DNA of 64,000 nt from Labyrinthula sp. Ha (taxonomy: Eukaryota > Sar > Bigyra > Labyrinthulida > Labyrinthulaceae): positions 124,001 to 188,000 of the forward strand of contig JAALGZ010000024.1 in assembly GCA_015227615.1 (NCBI GenBank), read 5' to 3'. The notes beneath the pieces are model-generated. The model was not told the origin of the DNA. It was given only the letters and a program-made list of their open reading frames with translations, and searched no databases. Position numbers and translations under genes: made by a program. How positions within the stretch are numbered: position 1 is the stretch's first letter; each line of letters opens with the position of its first letter. Below are positions 10,605 through 23,100 of this stretch, in pieces.

Positions 10605-11423
10605 ATGAAAACGACAACAACTCTCGCTTTGATTAGTATCCTTTACTCATTAACCTTCCTTCCATTTATCTTTTCCTCACTAGAATCCTACAGTGGAGAA
10701 CTGGATAGCTACAAACCGCTCCTAAGGGTCATCTTGTCAACTTTTCTCTCCGTTTCGTTTATTGATGAAAAACTTTACGCCGCTTTTTTCGTTTTTCTCC
10801 AAGTTGCTTTTTCAACTTTATTACTTAACCTATTTTTCACCTATAACATCCTTGGAGGTAGCTATCCTTTAAGAGTTTTTCTTGAATTTCTAGAAGACTC
10901 AAATTTGTCAAGAAGTACGATAGAAGCGTTGCCCTTCCTGCTGTTATGTGTTTACATCTTAAGAGTGGATGAAGAAGAAGAGTTGGCAAATTGGGAGCCA
11001 CCAACATTTGAGAATTTGTCCGAAAACATCAGACAGAGAAGGTTATCAGTGCAGAAGAATTTAGAAGAGTTTACGGAAGAAGCCAAGCATGCGTTTGAGG
11101 AAAAGTCGAGAGAGGCGAAGGAAACTCTGGAAGAAGCTCGTGAACGGGTTGAAAAGAATTTAGAAGAGGCTAAGGAAAGCTTCGAGAAGAATATAGATGA
11201 AGCAAAGAAGTTTGTTAAGGATAAGATTGACAACATTGATCTAGAAAAAATGAACCATGATTTAATTCCAGAGGCTCTAAACGTTCCAGATGCAGAAAGT
11301 CCAATTACTCCGCAGTATAAAAAACCAGAGAAGAAAATGAGTGCTGTTGAAAGAGCAAAGTTAAAGGCAAAGCAAGACATGGAAAAAAGATTATCTGAAC
11401 GTGTGAAACAGCTAAAAAAGTAA
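10605..11423 (+). CDS. orphan multi-pass membrane protein with a long charged amphipathic helix
   Basis: A 272-residue protein of no family I recognise. The first 120 residues are very hydrophobic, with roughly four potential membrane segments (about 5-25, 38-55, 58-85 and 105-118). From about residue 140 to 215 it becomes a highly charged, proline-free helix in which EEA(K/R) blocks recur every 11 residues or so (EEAKHAFEEK, EEARERVEKN, EEAKESFEKN, DEAKKFVKDK), resembling apolipoprotein, LEA or perilipin amphipathic repeats. A basic tail ends in KKMSAVERAKLKAKQ...QLKK. An organelle-membrane or lipid-surface protein is a plausible inference only. Its stop codon is 5 bp from that of the convergent CAF-1 p60 gene. 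Confidence 0.75.
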   Translation: MKTTTTLALISILYSLTFLPFIFSSLESYSGELDSYKPLLRVILSTFLSVSFIDEKLYAAFFVFLQVAFSTLLLNLFFTYNILGGSYPLRVFLEFLEDSNLSRSTIEALPFLLLCVYILRVDEEEELANWEPPTFENLSENIRQRRLSVQKNLEEFTEEAKHAFEEKSREAKETLEEARERVEKNLEEAKESFEKNIDEAKKFVKDKIDNIDLEKMNHDLIPEALNVPDAESPITPQYKKPEKKMSAVERAKLKAKQDMEKRLSERVKQLKK

Positions 11424-11428
11424 CAGAC

Positions 11429-12676
11429 TTACTCGCTTACTTTAATCAACTCGACCCTTCGTTTTTTCTTGCTTGGTGGATGAGGCTTAGAAATAATTTT
11501 AGGTTGAACCTTCTTCTTAACTTCTACTTTACTCTTCTTAGGCACTAACACTTCCTTTGGAGCAGGGATTGGATTTTTTTTTGGCGAGAAGTCAACTCCT
11601 AACTTTTCGCAAAGTCTTGATGATAGGGATATGAAAGACATGTACCCATCAGAAGAAGTTACATTGACAGTTACTTGGAGTTCAATCCTATCTACAAAGA
11701 CTGAAACATCAGTAATTTGTGCAAGATGAACGTCTCCAACATATCCAACACAGCTCAATTTGTCTTCAATGGTTGCGAAAATGAATATGGATTTTAGAGT
11801 AGCAACAAGCAATGTATTCTTCTCCGATGGAAGTGTCTTGATGCAAATCACATGCGCATCAAATCCAGTTAAAACATTCCATGGGACTTTCCACTTACCT
11901 ACTTTATAAATTTTCAAGCTAATTTCTTTGTCATAGACAGTTGATGGAACAAAAAGCAGATCACCATCATCACTAAAACAAAGCCTTCGAAAAAATGTAG
12001 GTAGAAGATCATCAACTTGTTCCCGTTTCTTATTTCGAACAAGCCTAAATAAACTTCTAGATTGGCATTTCTTACTCTTCTTTGATGTATAAATCTTCAG
12101 TGTTCTATCCGATGAAACACTAGCAAAATACTCTGGAAGATAATTTGATTGCTCGAAACAAATTCCTTGTACTGAATTTACGTGATCTCGAAAGGTATCT
12201 ATGATTTTATAAAACTTTGTTCCAAATGGCTTGTCAAGGCTCAACTTCCACAAAATTATACTGGAATCTATGGATCCTGTAAGTAAATAGCTAGCTGCAG
12301 CTGACCACTCAAGCGAATAGATATCTGAAGGATGACCTCGTAGAATTTGACTCTGGATGTGGTTAGAAGACTCGACAGTGTTCCATGAATAATTTAGTTT
12401 AGGTCTGTGTATCCAAAGAGATCCAGAATCACCAGCCGAAGCTAAAAATTTTCCACATGGACTGAATCGGATGCAATTTACAGGGGATAAGTGATTGTCC
12501 AAATCAAACTTGAATGCAACTGTCTTTTCTTTGTCCAGTTTCCAAAATTTTACCTTTGAATCTGCACCTCCTGTAGCAAGAATTGCACAATTTGGATGAA
12601 AGGAAGATGAGAGAATTCTGATGTTTTTTCCTTTTTCATTCGTATGGTATCGAAGTTGTGGAATCTTAACCTCCAT
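11429..12676 (-). CDS. CHAF1B: chromatin assembly factor 1 subunit B (CAF-1 p60 / Cac2 / FAS2), WD40
   Basis: A 415-residue WD40 propeller, with repeats such as HPNCAILATGGADSKVKFWKL, SPVNCIRFSPCGKFLASAGD and HPSDIYSLEWS...LLTGSIDSSIILWKL. The diagnostic block of this subunit is TFFRRLCFSDDGDLLFVPS (about residue 230), which parallels SFFRRLSF-PDG-LL in animal p60. A later SSDGYMSFISLS parallels the STDGYCSFV strand. The last 50 residues are a Lys/Pro-rich basic tail (PKKNPIP...SKKKRRVEL), a likely nuclear signal. CAF-1 deposits H3-H4 at replication forks. The start is the Met before the first propeller strand (IPQLRYHTNEKG). The gene is intron-free. An AACGG motif and a 14-bp tandem CCCGGTATT repeat lie upstream. 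Confidence 0.85.
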   Translation of the reverse strand: MEVKIPQLRYHTNEKGKNIRILSSSFHPNCAILATGGADSKVKFWKLDKEKTVAFKFDLDNHLSPVNCIRFSPCGKFLASAGDSGSLWIHRPKLNYSWNTVESSNHIQSQILRGHPSDIYSLEWSAAASYLLTGSIDSSIILWKLSLDKPFGTKFYKIIDTFRDHVNSVQGICFEQSNYLPEYFASVSSDRTLKIYTSKKSKKCQSRSLFRLVRNKKREQVDDLLPTFFRRLCFSDDGDLLFVPSTVYDKEISLKIYKVGKWKVPWNVLTGFDAHVICIKTLPSEKNTLLVATLKSIFIFATIEDKLSCVGYVGDVHLAQITDVSVFVDRIELQVTVNVTSSDGYMSFISLSSRLCEKLGVDFSPKKNPIPAPKEVLVPKKSKVEVKKKVQPKIISKPHPPSKKKRRVELIKVSE

Positions 12677-12693
12677 ATTGATCTTTTAAGTTT

Positions 12694-12700
12694 AACCGTT
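12694..12700 (-). promoter_or_regulatory. Myb-like upstream motif AACGGTT
   Basis: It lies 18 bp upstream of the CAF-1 p60 ATG. On the gene strand it reads AACGGTTAAAC, the inverse of the usual AACCGTT orientation. Confidence 0.4.
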
Positions 12701-12763
12701 TTATTATGCGATGAAGATGCCAATGGTGAATTACCATAGATTAATTCCAAGTCTATACCAAGG

Positions 12764-12818
12764 CCCGGTATTGGTTTCCCGGTATTAGTTTCCCGGTATC
12801 TTAAATCGGGTTTCCGGG
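12764..12818. repeat. 14-bp tandem repeat CCCGGTATTRGTTT upstream of CAF-1 p60
   Basis: Two exact-period units (12764-12777 and 12778-12791) are followed by a third partial unit and a related CGGGTTTCCGGGTT. Each unit junction makes TTTCCCGG, which resembles an E2F site. The array starts 88 bp upstream of the CAF-1 p60 start. A cell-cycle regulatory role is inferred. Confidence 0.45.
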
Positions 12819-12849
12819 TTCTCGAGTTTTCTTTCTTGAATCCAGCCAC

Positions 12850-15800
12850 TTACCCATGTCGTTACTATCTTGTAAGTTCTCCATGGCAGGTAGTTTCCAC
12901 AATATCAAAACACAAATGTGATTCTAAATTTGAACAAAACTCTTCTTTCAAGGAAATGATTTTCCGAAATTTTTGCCCTTCCCAGATTTTAATCTGAGTA
13001 GCTTCCAGCCGATTGCAACCCTACCCTGGAACAAAATAGTCAAACCACTTGGATGCCTGACTTTTTTCGATATTGAAAGCATTATTCCAGTCGATGTTCT
13101 TTTCTCAGATTTGATTGCCCTTTGAAAAATTCCAACCCATGATTTTTTAGCAGATTTAGTTGTCTAAAATCACTATTTCCATCGAGAAACAGTTCACAAG
13201 AGAAAAGACACAAAGAATAAGTAATCATCTTGGAACCTGTCGAGCATTGGAGCATCTGATAAGCCTCAAGGGAGTGTGAAGAACTTGAGGGAGAGAAAGT
13301 GGCTCTTTCCTGCTTAGTCTACATTTTCTTTCCATATATATGGTTGAGCGTCTGGGTGTGTTTCACGAGCTCAATGAAGATATTATTCTTTTGGATATGG
13401 AGAAAATCTTAGAGTTGCGTATGAACGTGCAGGAAATGGCATTCATGGATATATTCTACATGGGTGAGTTGCGGAAGTTCCAGGGTTCGCAGTATTGACA
13501 CGACCAGAAGACAAAGTCTAACTTGGATTCCTGAGTCTTGTTGTCTTCATATCCGCAGCCCAGATAATTATTTCATGCTGCGTGAATCTCTGTACTTCAA
13601 GCTAGAATATTTTGTTTCTTTGATATATTCAGGTCAGAAAGCAAGTTTCCAGTGGCCTTCAAGATCATCTGTTGTGTAGCCATAATTTCGAGTTTATGAT
13701 GGGGAGGTTGATTTTCAGATGGATCGGTATTGTGTGTGATTTCTTATTATGTTTCAGGTACTGTATCATCTACTACACGAAATTTAGATGCAACTGCAGC
13801 TTTTGTTGTTGGTTTGAAGTCGTTCCGATTTATATTTTGTCCAGGGTCTAGCTGCGATGTGGGCACCCTGGTTACATTTAGTATACTTAGCCAGCCCGAT
13901 GTGTTTCGTTTCGCTGATCACAGCTTAGGTATATGCGGTGCACGTACGACTCTAACTTGTTGCGAGAAATATGCGGTTGAATGGTCTGCATTCTCAATCA
14001 GATGATATTGTTCTGGGGGCAATTGTTTTTAGCTCTCCTGTATAGAAGCTATTAGTTTTGGATGCACTTGTATCTCTACCGTTGATACAAAGGTTGAAAT
14101 TGTATTAAGACTTAGTTTCAGTGGACGGAGTATATGTCCATATATAACTTCATTTCCACTTTACTTGCGTGCTCTTTCCTTTACCATCTTGGAGACATCT
14201 ATATAATTCCTCCCATACAAACCTGTTATCGCCAATACTATCTACGAGCTTTTATTTTCTCTAAATCACAGGTCCACTGTCTCTTTATTTTTTTTGTTTA
14301 TACTCCAGTTCTTCCCGTTATGTAGGATTTGGGCTAGAACCATGGATTATACCGCTACAAACCTTACCTTTGTTTTCAAGAAGTTATGACTTATAGCATG
14401 TTCTACATGGTGGGGAAAAGGCTCAACATTTTAATTTTAAAAGGATTCTTTCCATGTCGTTACCAGGAATATGCTACACAGCCAAGATGTTTCAACAGAG
14501 TTACTCCAATGACCTTTACTCAACAAGGCATAATATCCTCCCTAGTTGAAAGCAGTATATTCGCCACTTCTCGGGCGTAAGGTGATAGAAGTGGTTAAAT
14601 TATGAAGCTGTTCCTGGTCTCATCAACATATTTTGATGTTGTATTACGTTTATATCATGCCTCTTCCTTAAAATACCCGCCACAACGTACACAGCAGAGC
14701 TTTTTTAGAAGTTTATTATTACACTCTCTAAACATCTCAGTGCGTGCTTGCATAGAACTTCCCATCTTGGAAACTGTTGTTTTTCTTATAAATAGTTAGT
14801 GTCTAATAGCCACTTCTGTCTTCATGAATTCAAAAACTATTTTTTAGAGCTATTGCAGATTTACTTAGGAACTTATTGCTCCATCAGCAGAGAACCAAAG
14901 TTCCATTTCCGGTATTTTGAGCGAAATAGATTATATGGTATTTTCTTACTCTATTTACCATAATGTCTAAGCTTAAGGCAATTCGAATGCGAGATAGAGT
15001 AAATCCTTGTATAACACCCTGCATATACTTCGCTCAAAGGGTACGAAGTATTATGCTATCTTCACCGAAAAAAAATTAAGCTCTATCACCTAAATAAGTT
15101 GAAAATATTAGAGGGCAAGATCAGGTCCAACGAATTTTTTATAAACGAGCCGTACACGGAGTCAAGAGCTATGGGTGTCCATCTAGAATCCAGAATGGGC
15201 CTAATTTTCTAGATTCTAGATACTTCATATTCATTCATATTTCTCATCAATTTTAGCAAAACTCTTCACAGAAATGATTAGTAAACATAAATTAAATTGG
15301 TTTTATAAATAGTAGAAATGTAATGGAGTTGGTAACTGTGCTTAAACTGTCCTATCCCCAAATAATTTCGTAACTTCAGGAATTTCCAGGTCGGTACTCA
15401 GGAAATTAAGCAACAAAAAAAATGGAGAAAAGTGTGGGGGACTCTTAGAAGTACCAAAAAAATACCTAGAATCTCCAGTGAGAGTCGCGAATTCGGTGCC
15501 TATAATCCATGGGCAAAAAAAAAGAAAATTATAGCTCAATATCCCTGATGTATATCCGACTTGATAGCATGTTTATGATTATCGAAGCAAAGTTTAGTGC
15601 ATCATAATTTTTTGAAAGTTTTCTTCGTCATCATCTCTAGTATTTTTATCTCCTGGATTGTGTATATCTTTGATCAGAGCCCAGTTTGATATGAGGATAG
15701 TTGTTCCACTATATGCAAAGGCTTCTTTTTTATTGTCTTCATTTCTTCGTTGGAGCAGAGTTATGATTCGGCAAGCGAGAAATAAAATATTTCCAAGAAA

Positions 15801-18800
15801 TCTGTTGGGAGCAAAATTTTCTCGAAAAATTTGAACTCTGTAAGAGTCCACTTATTTTTGTTTTCTTTATATATGTTTTTTCAATACTGTTTTTGGTTCC
15901 TGAGATTCTAGGTTTGGGGAAGCTCTTAAAATGGAAAATATGGATAACATTAAGACTATGAAGCATGCTCCTTTTATTTCTCATCTCCTGTCAGAATCTT
16001 CAAAGAAATAAGATATCTTTTTGTTTTCTTCTGATTTTTAGCAACTATAATCCCATGTATATACAATAGAGTGTGAGAACAAAAAATTTGCCAGAGTGTT
16101 AACTTTCCATTCAACATATGAAGAGAATGATAGTGTGGTAAATGCTTAGAAATCTATTGTTTTACTAAATTAGAGTGTAAAAAACTGATTTACTTGCCAT
16201 GTTGGGTTTTAATTTCGCTCTTCAGTGTCCAGATTTGTTGCTAATCTATGTGTGGTCTTAATTTAAACTGAAAATATTGTTTATACTAGTAGTTAAAATG
16301 TTAAGTTGGATAAGAATACTTGGAAGAAATTTCATCGTCGAAAAGCATAACACACTTATCGATTTCATAGTATACCTTCTATGTCTTAACCCTGAATATC
16401 ATTTACATATTTGTACCAGCTCACTCGCACCTCGTGTTACGTGCGAAAAATTATAGGAAAGTTGGAATAACTCAAAAAATCATGGAATAGAAAGTGATGG
16501 AAACAAAGTGTGAAGGTTAACCGAGAATGTAAGTAGAGGTTTGTGAACAATATTTCGCAAAAAAACTTCCGAAAGTCTTGTCCTTCTTTGAAGGGGAAAT
16601 TAGATAATGTCATTGGCTTATAATTCATTGGATAATAAGAGTTATCCTTACCACTTAATATGATAATAATATTTCGTTTGTAGAACTTTCTTTCATCCTT
16701 ATTTCCAATGCTCTGTTTTCTGAAAGAGTTTTGGATAGTTCTGATAAGATAATTTAGGGACTTTTCTCAACACTTTAAGACTTTGTCGGGTACTGCATAT
16801 TCTTCTTGCCTTTCTCTGATCCCTTAGTTGCTCTAAGTTTTTTAGAATTTTGTCGCTTGTCTGATGTATCCACTGTTATCTAGATTCAAGGCGAATATTT
16901 GGCTCTACGACTAGATAAGAACCATCCATTCGATATTTGGGGAAAATATTTACTTCAATAGTGAAATATTTGTGCGTAATTTCAACATGTTTTCGAAATA
17001 TATTTGATCTCTTCTCAATTTGAACCAGCTGAGGTATTAGTATTTTTGACATTTTGATCTTATTAAATTTATGCTCACTGATCTCTTATTTTCTTATTGT
17101 ACTATCTAGTGTTGCTAACATCTTAATTTTGTTATATAGTTTTGGTTAATTCCTTGTTATTGTTTTGAATTTGCTCACAGCTGTGAAAATTTCTCCCGAT
17201 AGCTTGAAATTTTCCAGTGCTTTAGTTCTGAAGCTTAGCCTTTCCCCCTAGTAAACACCATTTATTTTGGGTAATGATTCTAAGGAGAAATCCTATTTTT
17301 CTTCTATAATTTGCTGCTCCATCAAATTGATGGTAGCTTCTCAGAGTATTTTATGATCAAATTTCCTTTATTTATGATCGGCATATTTCCTTTAAATATT
17401 TAGCTGAGATTTCTTTCTGTTGTTTGTATGTGTTAGTATACTCTTCTGTTTCATTTTATTACCTCTTGTTACTGTAAACTATTGAGAGGGCAGTCAGTTT
17501 ACTTAATTATGATTCAAGAACTCGAAGTGAATTCCCTTTTCTATTTCTTATTCATGGAGTTTCCAGGTTTTTATGATTGTATTATATTTTTATGTGAACT
17601 TGTGTATTGAATTACTTCCTAAGAGTAAAGGTCTCTCATAATTACTTTTCTAATACCTTTCTTGTGTGCCCCCCAAGAATTTCGTGTATTTTGCCATATA
17701 TTCTACAGCGCCCGGACACATTTGATGACAACTAGAAAATTTCTCCTAACAGTTAACATAATACATAGGCCCAACATATCGGCAATTACTTTGAAAGCTA
17801 TCTGAGGAGAAGTTGAAAAGTCGAAACAAGCTAAATAGCTAGACAAGAATATGCAATAGGGTAGATGTCTTTAGAGATCAACTCCAAGTTGTATGGCCTA
17901 AAACTATAAACAAGTCAATATTGTTTTTCAATCATAAATGGATTCTCCAGAGTCATTCACATATTCAAAAATTGGGTAGTACAATCGTTGTTTACAAGAG
18001 TATGAATTTTATGTTAAGCAAGACCACCAATGTTCAGAGAAATTTCATTGAGTAAGAAGTCGTGTTTCCATTGGCTTGTAAGATGTAAAGACCCATTTGG
18101 TCGTTTTAATTACACACTCCCAGAGTCAAATATTTGTTTTTAATCAACCATCACCCGATTTTCCCAGGATTTTCCGAAACCTCTGTTATCGGTAGCCATA
18201 TGTGATCTGCCTTCCTACTTCCTTTTTGGTGTCGACCCCAATTTCTTATTTTCTTAAACTATAGTCTAATCCCTTGATCAAGTGAAATTCTGGCAGGCTA
18301 AAATTATACTGAACCGTTGATTTGTTTCTATAAGATGAAAGTTAACCTTCATTATCAGTTCTAATTCTTACATCAATGCACTAGAGTTTCATCAATTGAC
18401 AGTTATACAAGCTAGAGGGGCTTCTTCCTGTAACCATATTGCCGGAATTATCAATGCTAGTCAGCACAAAATTGTTCTAATCTGAAGAAAATTCAAGCTA
18501 TATAAGTAACACCCCAAGGAAAGCAAGAATTAGTTATTTGTTGATATCTTAATTTATTGGATGACTCCTAGTACACTCCAATGCACTAAAACTCTGCATG
18601 CTCAAGAACATGGGCCAGCCCTTGTGCAATAACTTTGCAACTAATGGATGCTTTGATAGAGAATACAGATCTATCAATCTTCCAGCCTAACCGAGAATTA
18701 ATTCAAGTTTGTTTTGCTCTAGAATTACACATCAAAAGCATTGAGATCAATATAGTAATGAATATTCTCCAAGGGAATAAACTCTATTAATAAGTAATAT

Positions 18801-20174
18801 ATAACTAGAATGTTATCTTATCATTTCTTTAAAGGAAGGGGTGGTAAATGTAATGAGAAGGACAATTTAAGCAGAAAAGATATATTCTCAAGTTCAGATT
18901 TCCTAACCTGATACTGCTTTGGTGATGGCACTATATTGTGAAGAGAGAAAGTTCCGGTAACCGGAAGATATAACTGAGCATAATAAATTAGCCTGCTGTA
19001 GAAAATATTAGCTCTTCACATAATCAAGCTAACAGGCGTTCAGTATACCTATTTCATCTAAACAATAAACCTTATTACAACTAGGATTAATAAATAGTCT
19101 CATTAGAGAAAAGCGTGGAAACAAATCTAATATTTTTAAGATTTTTCTTATCCGCCAAGAACAGAAACTGCCTGTTTAACCAAAGGAGGGAAACTTTCTA
19201 CTCTCATTGGCACCAAACAATGCAACAATTTTTGAGAAAATGTCAAAGATTCATATTCTTCAAGATCATCTGTTCCATAAAAGGTAATGTCATGTTATAG
19301 TAATAGAATCATGCTCCCAACTAGCATCAGCATCGGCACTACTATGACCGCAATAGGGTCTGCATGTTCAACAATTATAATAATAGCCGACACAAACCTT
19401 TTCCTGATTAGCTCTGTACATTCAAAACAATCATCAAGATTTGCAAGCTTTGTACAAAATTTCTAGTTTATAGTGTTTGTCTTAGACATTAGCATGATGT
19501 GAACTATTGAAATCAGGTCACCCTAACATCAAGGACTGCAGACCTAAAAACGAACCTGTTGTTGCATTTAGTATTAGCTATTGAACTAACTAATGGTGCT
19601 CGTTTTGGTTGACCTTTAAGTTGAACAGAATTCAGAAACTTGATTCTAAGATAAAACAACACCTCTCGTCATAAATTTTAACTTCTTGCATGACACATCA
19701 ATTATAAATCCTTGCATTCGATCTCATACAGTAAATCAGTGTAATTACCAGTAAAACCGTTATTTTACTTAAGGATGCGACATATCAAGGAAGCGCTGAA
19801 GACAATAAGATGATAAAGTCAGTTAGCTGTTTTTCCTTCGGTAGTTCTGCCGCACAGAAATTTTGTTTGACAGGTTTTTCAGTTACATTCTTCTGCCTTG
19901 AACTAGATCTTCTGAACGGAGATAGATACTTTCCCCTAAATAGTGGTCTCAAAACATAATAATTTTAACTCGCTGGGAGCAGTTAATTTGTCACTGGTAT
20001 TCGGATGGAAGCTTTGAATTAGCAACATAAGCAGTTCCCAAGTTACTTTATAGGTTTCCGAGGCTTCTTGAGGAGAGAAACAAATGGCAAGTTTGGTAGC
20101 AAGACCATGCCATCATGCTCTGTTAGTACCACATATCATCTCCCAAACTTAATTTTTAAGGCTGGTTCAGCTTT
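12850..20174. other. 7.3 kb gene-poor A+T-rich stretch
   Basis: No conserved gene seen on either strand. The part from 13300 to 14100 is less A+T-rich and coding-like: an ATG at 13340 opens 52 codons (MVERLGVFHELNEDIILLDM...) and further short frames follow, but no family is recognisable. The rest (14100-20170) shows only short chance frames. Confidence 0.6.
13340..13498 (+). CDS. short ORF or decayed exon, unrecognised
   Basis: ATG to TGA, 52 residues (begins MVERLGVFHELNED, contains ILELRMNVQEMAFMDIF). Composition is more coding-like than the surroundings. A GTGAGT inside it could be a donor, but no joined frame extends usefully, so a relic of a mobile element or dead gene is at least as likely. 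Confidence 0.2.
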   Translation: MVERLGVFHELNEDIILLDMEKILELRMNVQEMAFMDIFYMGELRKFQGSQY

Positions 20175-23100
20175 TTATACACTGGCTTTTGCATCTACCT
20201 CTACATCCACTTTTTTTGCAGCTAACTCACTGGATTTATCCTGAACCTCCGCAATATGAGCCTGGTTTCTGTCACGGAAGATTGACAGTGCCAATACTAC
20301 TGCTAGAGCAATCGTAGCACCGATGAAAGTAAATAACGTCCTCTCTAGAGCATCATTGTCATCACTTGAGTTTTCTTGTTCTTCATCGCCTTCAATGTCA
20401 GTTTCCACAGCTGTTGATAATCTTTGAATCGTATCATGGTAAAAATCAAATACAGGTTTTGGTTCTCTCTCTAGAGTTTCGTAGTTGACATGGAGCAAAC
20501 CAAATCTAATCTCATATCCGGTATGCCATTCAAAATTATCCATCAAACTCCAGGCAAAATATCCCTGCATGTTCACTCCACTTTCTACTGCTAGCGTCAT
20601 GTTACCAATGTACTCTCTATAGTAGTCAATTCTTAAATCATCTTGGCCTTCAACCTCATCTAAATATCCAACCCCATTTTCGGTGCAAATAATTCCTCCG
20701 GGCGGATTGTATCTTTCCTGGATATATTTTAGCAACTCTCCAAAACCATATGGAACAACTCTTAACCAATCTAATGATGCTACTCCAGTAATCAAGTCGC
20801 CCCCAGCAGCGTTGTTTGTTTCACCTTCCGAAATAAACTCTGTAGTATAATGGTTTAACCCAAAGAAATCAGAAGCTCCTTTGAGAGCTGCCTTTTCTGC
20901 CTCAGTAAAAACAACACCTTCCAACCCTTCTGTAGTTTCAAAGTGTTCTTTCATAACATCAGGATAGTCATTGTTCTCTCCCCAGATAGGATCTGCCCAC
21001 CATCCAAAGCGGAAGTCAAATGCATTTCTCTGAGCAATTAAATTTTCCTCAGTGTCTTCCATTATCTGAAACCACGGTCCATCCAAAGTAATTCCAATCT
21101 TGCCATCTTCGGCATCGTTATATTCGTTGTGGTATAAGTGGTAGACTTCTGCATGAGCACGCAACATTTGATGGCCTACCAAGTACTGATCTACATCGAA
21201 TCTCTCATTCAATCCAGGTGCATGGTCACCTGTAGCGTATCCGAGAAATGAGATAACCCAGGGTTCGTTAAATGTGATCCAGTGTTTAACACGATCACCA
21301 AGTGCATCAAAAACAATATCAGCATAATAAGCAAAGTGTTCAGGAAAATCTTCGGAAAACATCCCACCCGTTTCATTGTACAAAGTTGCGGGTAAATCCC
21401 AGTGATATAAAGTCACGAAGGGAGTTATTCCATTTTCGATCAACTCATCCACAAGGTTGCTATAAAAGTCTATACCAGCTTGATTAATTTCACTACCTGC
21501 AAATCCAGTGGGTACAATCCTAGTCCATGCAACACTGAATCTGTAAGCATTTATTCCAAGATCCTTCATGTGTTGTACATCTTCCTCATATCTATGATAA
21601 TGATCGCAAGCAACATCTCCAGTATCCCCATTTACCACATTCCCTGGCACTCTAACAAAGTCATCCCAGATGGAAGGTCCTTTCCCATCCTCATTCCAAG
21701 CACCTTCTATCTGATATGCAGAAGTTGCAGTCCCCCAGAGGAAGTCTTTAGGATACGGACTCTCAGCAGGTTCCTCAGTTTCAACCACTATATCAAAAGG
21801 AACTTCTTGAAACTCGGAAATCAAATCACGGTAAAAGTCAAAAACTGGCTTCGGTTCTCTCTCTAGTGTTTCATAATCAACATGAAGCAAACCAAATCTA
21901 ATCTCATACCCAGTGTGCCACTCGAAGTTATCCATCAAACTCCATGCGAAGTAGCCTCTCATGTCTACACCCTCTGCAACGGCAAGAGTCATATTCCCAA
22001 TGTACTCTCTATAGTAGTCAATTCTCAGTTGCTCTTGACCTTCAACCTCATCTAAATAACCCACCCCATTCTCTGTACAATAAATTCCACCAGGTGGGTT
22101 GTATCTATCCTGTATATATTTTAGCAGCTGCCTGAAGCCAAATGGAACAACTCTCAACCAGCTCAAAGATGCAACTCCATTTGTTAAATCCGAGCCTGCT
22201 GTGTTATTCGTAGCACCGTCAGAGATGAATTCAGTTGTGTAGAAGTTCAGGCCCCAGAAGTCAGAAGACCCCTTCAAAGCTGCTTTCTGGGTTTCCGTGA
22301 ACGTAAGATTTTCCAAACCTTCTGTTGCACGAAAATGTTCCTTCAATACAGCTGGATAATCATTGTTTTCTCCCCAAATTGGGTCCGCCCACCATCCAAA
22401 CCTACTATCAAATGCATCAGTCTGAGCTTGTAAGTTTTCTGGTGTATCTTCCATCATGTGGAACCAAGGCCCGTCCAATGTAATACCAATCTGACCAGTT
22501 TTATCGTCATTATAGAAGTTATGGTACAAATGATACACTTCAGCATGGGCCAAAAGCATTTGGTGTCCCACAAGGTATGGCTCCACATTTGGATTAGAGT
22601 TTCTTCCAGGAGCATGATCGCCATTGTTATATCCCAACCAGGATATAACCCAAGGTTCATTGAACGTGATCCAGTGTTTAACACGATCACCAAGTGCATC
22701 AAAAACAATATCAGCATAATAAGCAAAGTGTTCAGGGAAATCTTCGGAAAACATCCCACCCGTTTCATTGTACAGAATTGCGGGTAAATCCCAGTGATAT
22801 AAAGTCACGAAGGGAGTTATTCCATTTTCGATCAACTCGTCCACAAGGTTACTATAGAAATCTATACCAGCTTGGTTAATTTCGCTTCCTGCAATTCCTG
22901 ATGGGACAATACGAGTCCAAGCAACACTGAATCTGTATGCAGTTACTCCAAGATTCTTCAAGTGTTGTACATCTTCCTCATATCTGTGATAGTGATCGCA
23001 AGCTACATCGCCTGTATCTCCGTTGGCCACATTACCTGGAATTCTCACGAAATCATCCCAAATGGAAGGCCCTTTTCCATCTTCATTCCAAGCACCTTCA

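Noticed and set aside
10952-11380. 142-codon Ser/Phe-rich frame antisense to the orphan membrane protein
   Set aside because: It is the mirror of the Glu/Lys-rich helix on the other strand; composition is explained by that.
12550-12849. 99-codon minus-strand frame overlapping the CAF-1 p60 start
   Set aside because: It is out of frame with the WD40 gene and its N-terminal part is a translation of the 14-bp tandem repeat.
13340-14005. Spliced gene built from frames at 13340 and 13730
   Set aside because: A 29-nt GTGAGT...CAG intron is possible, but the joined frame stops after ten codons and no domain appears.
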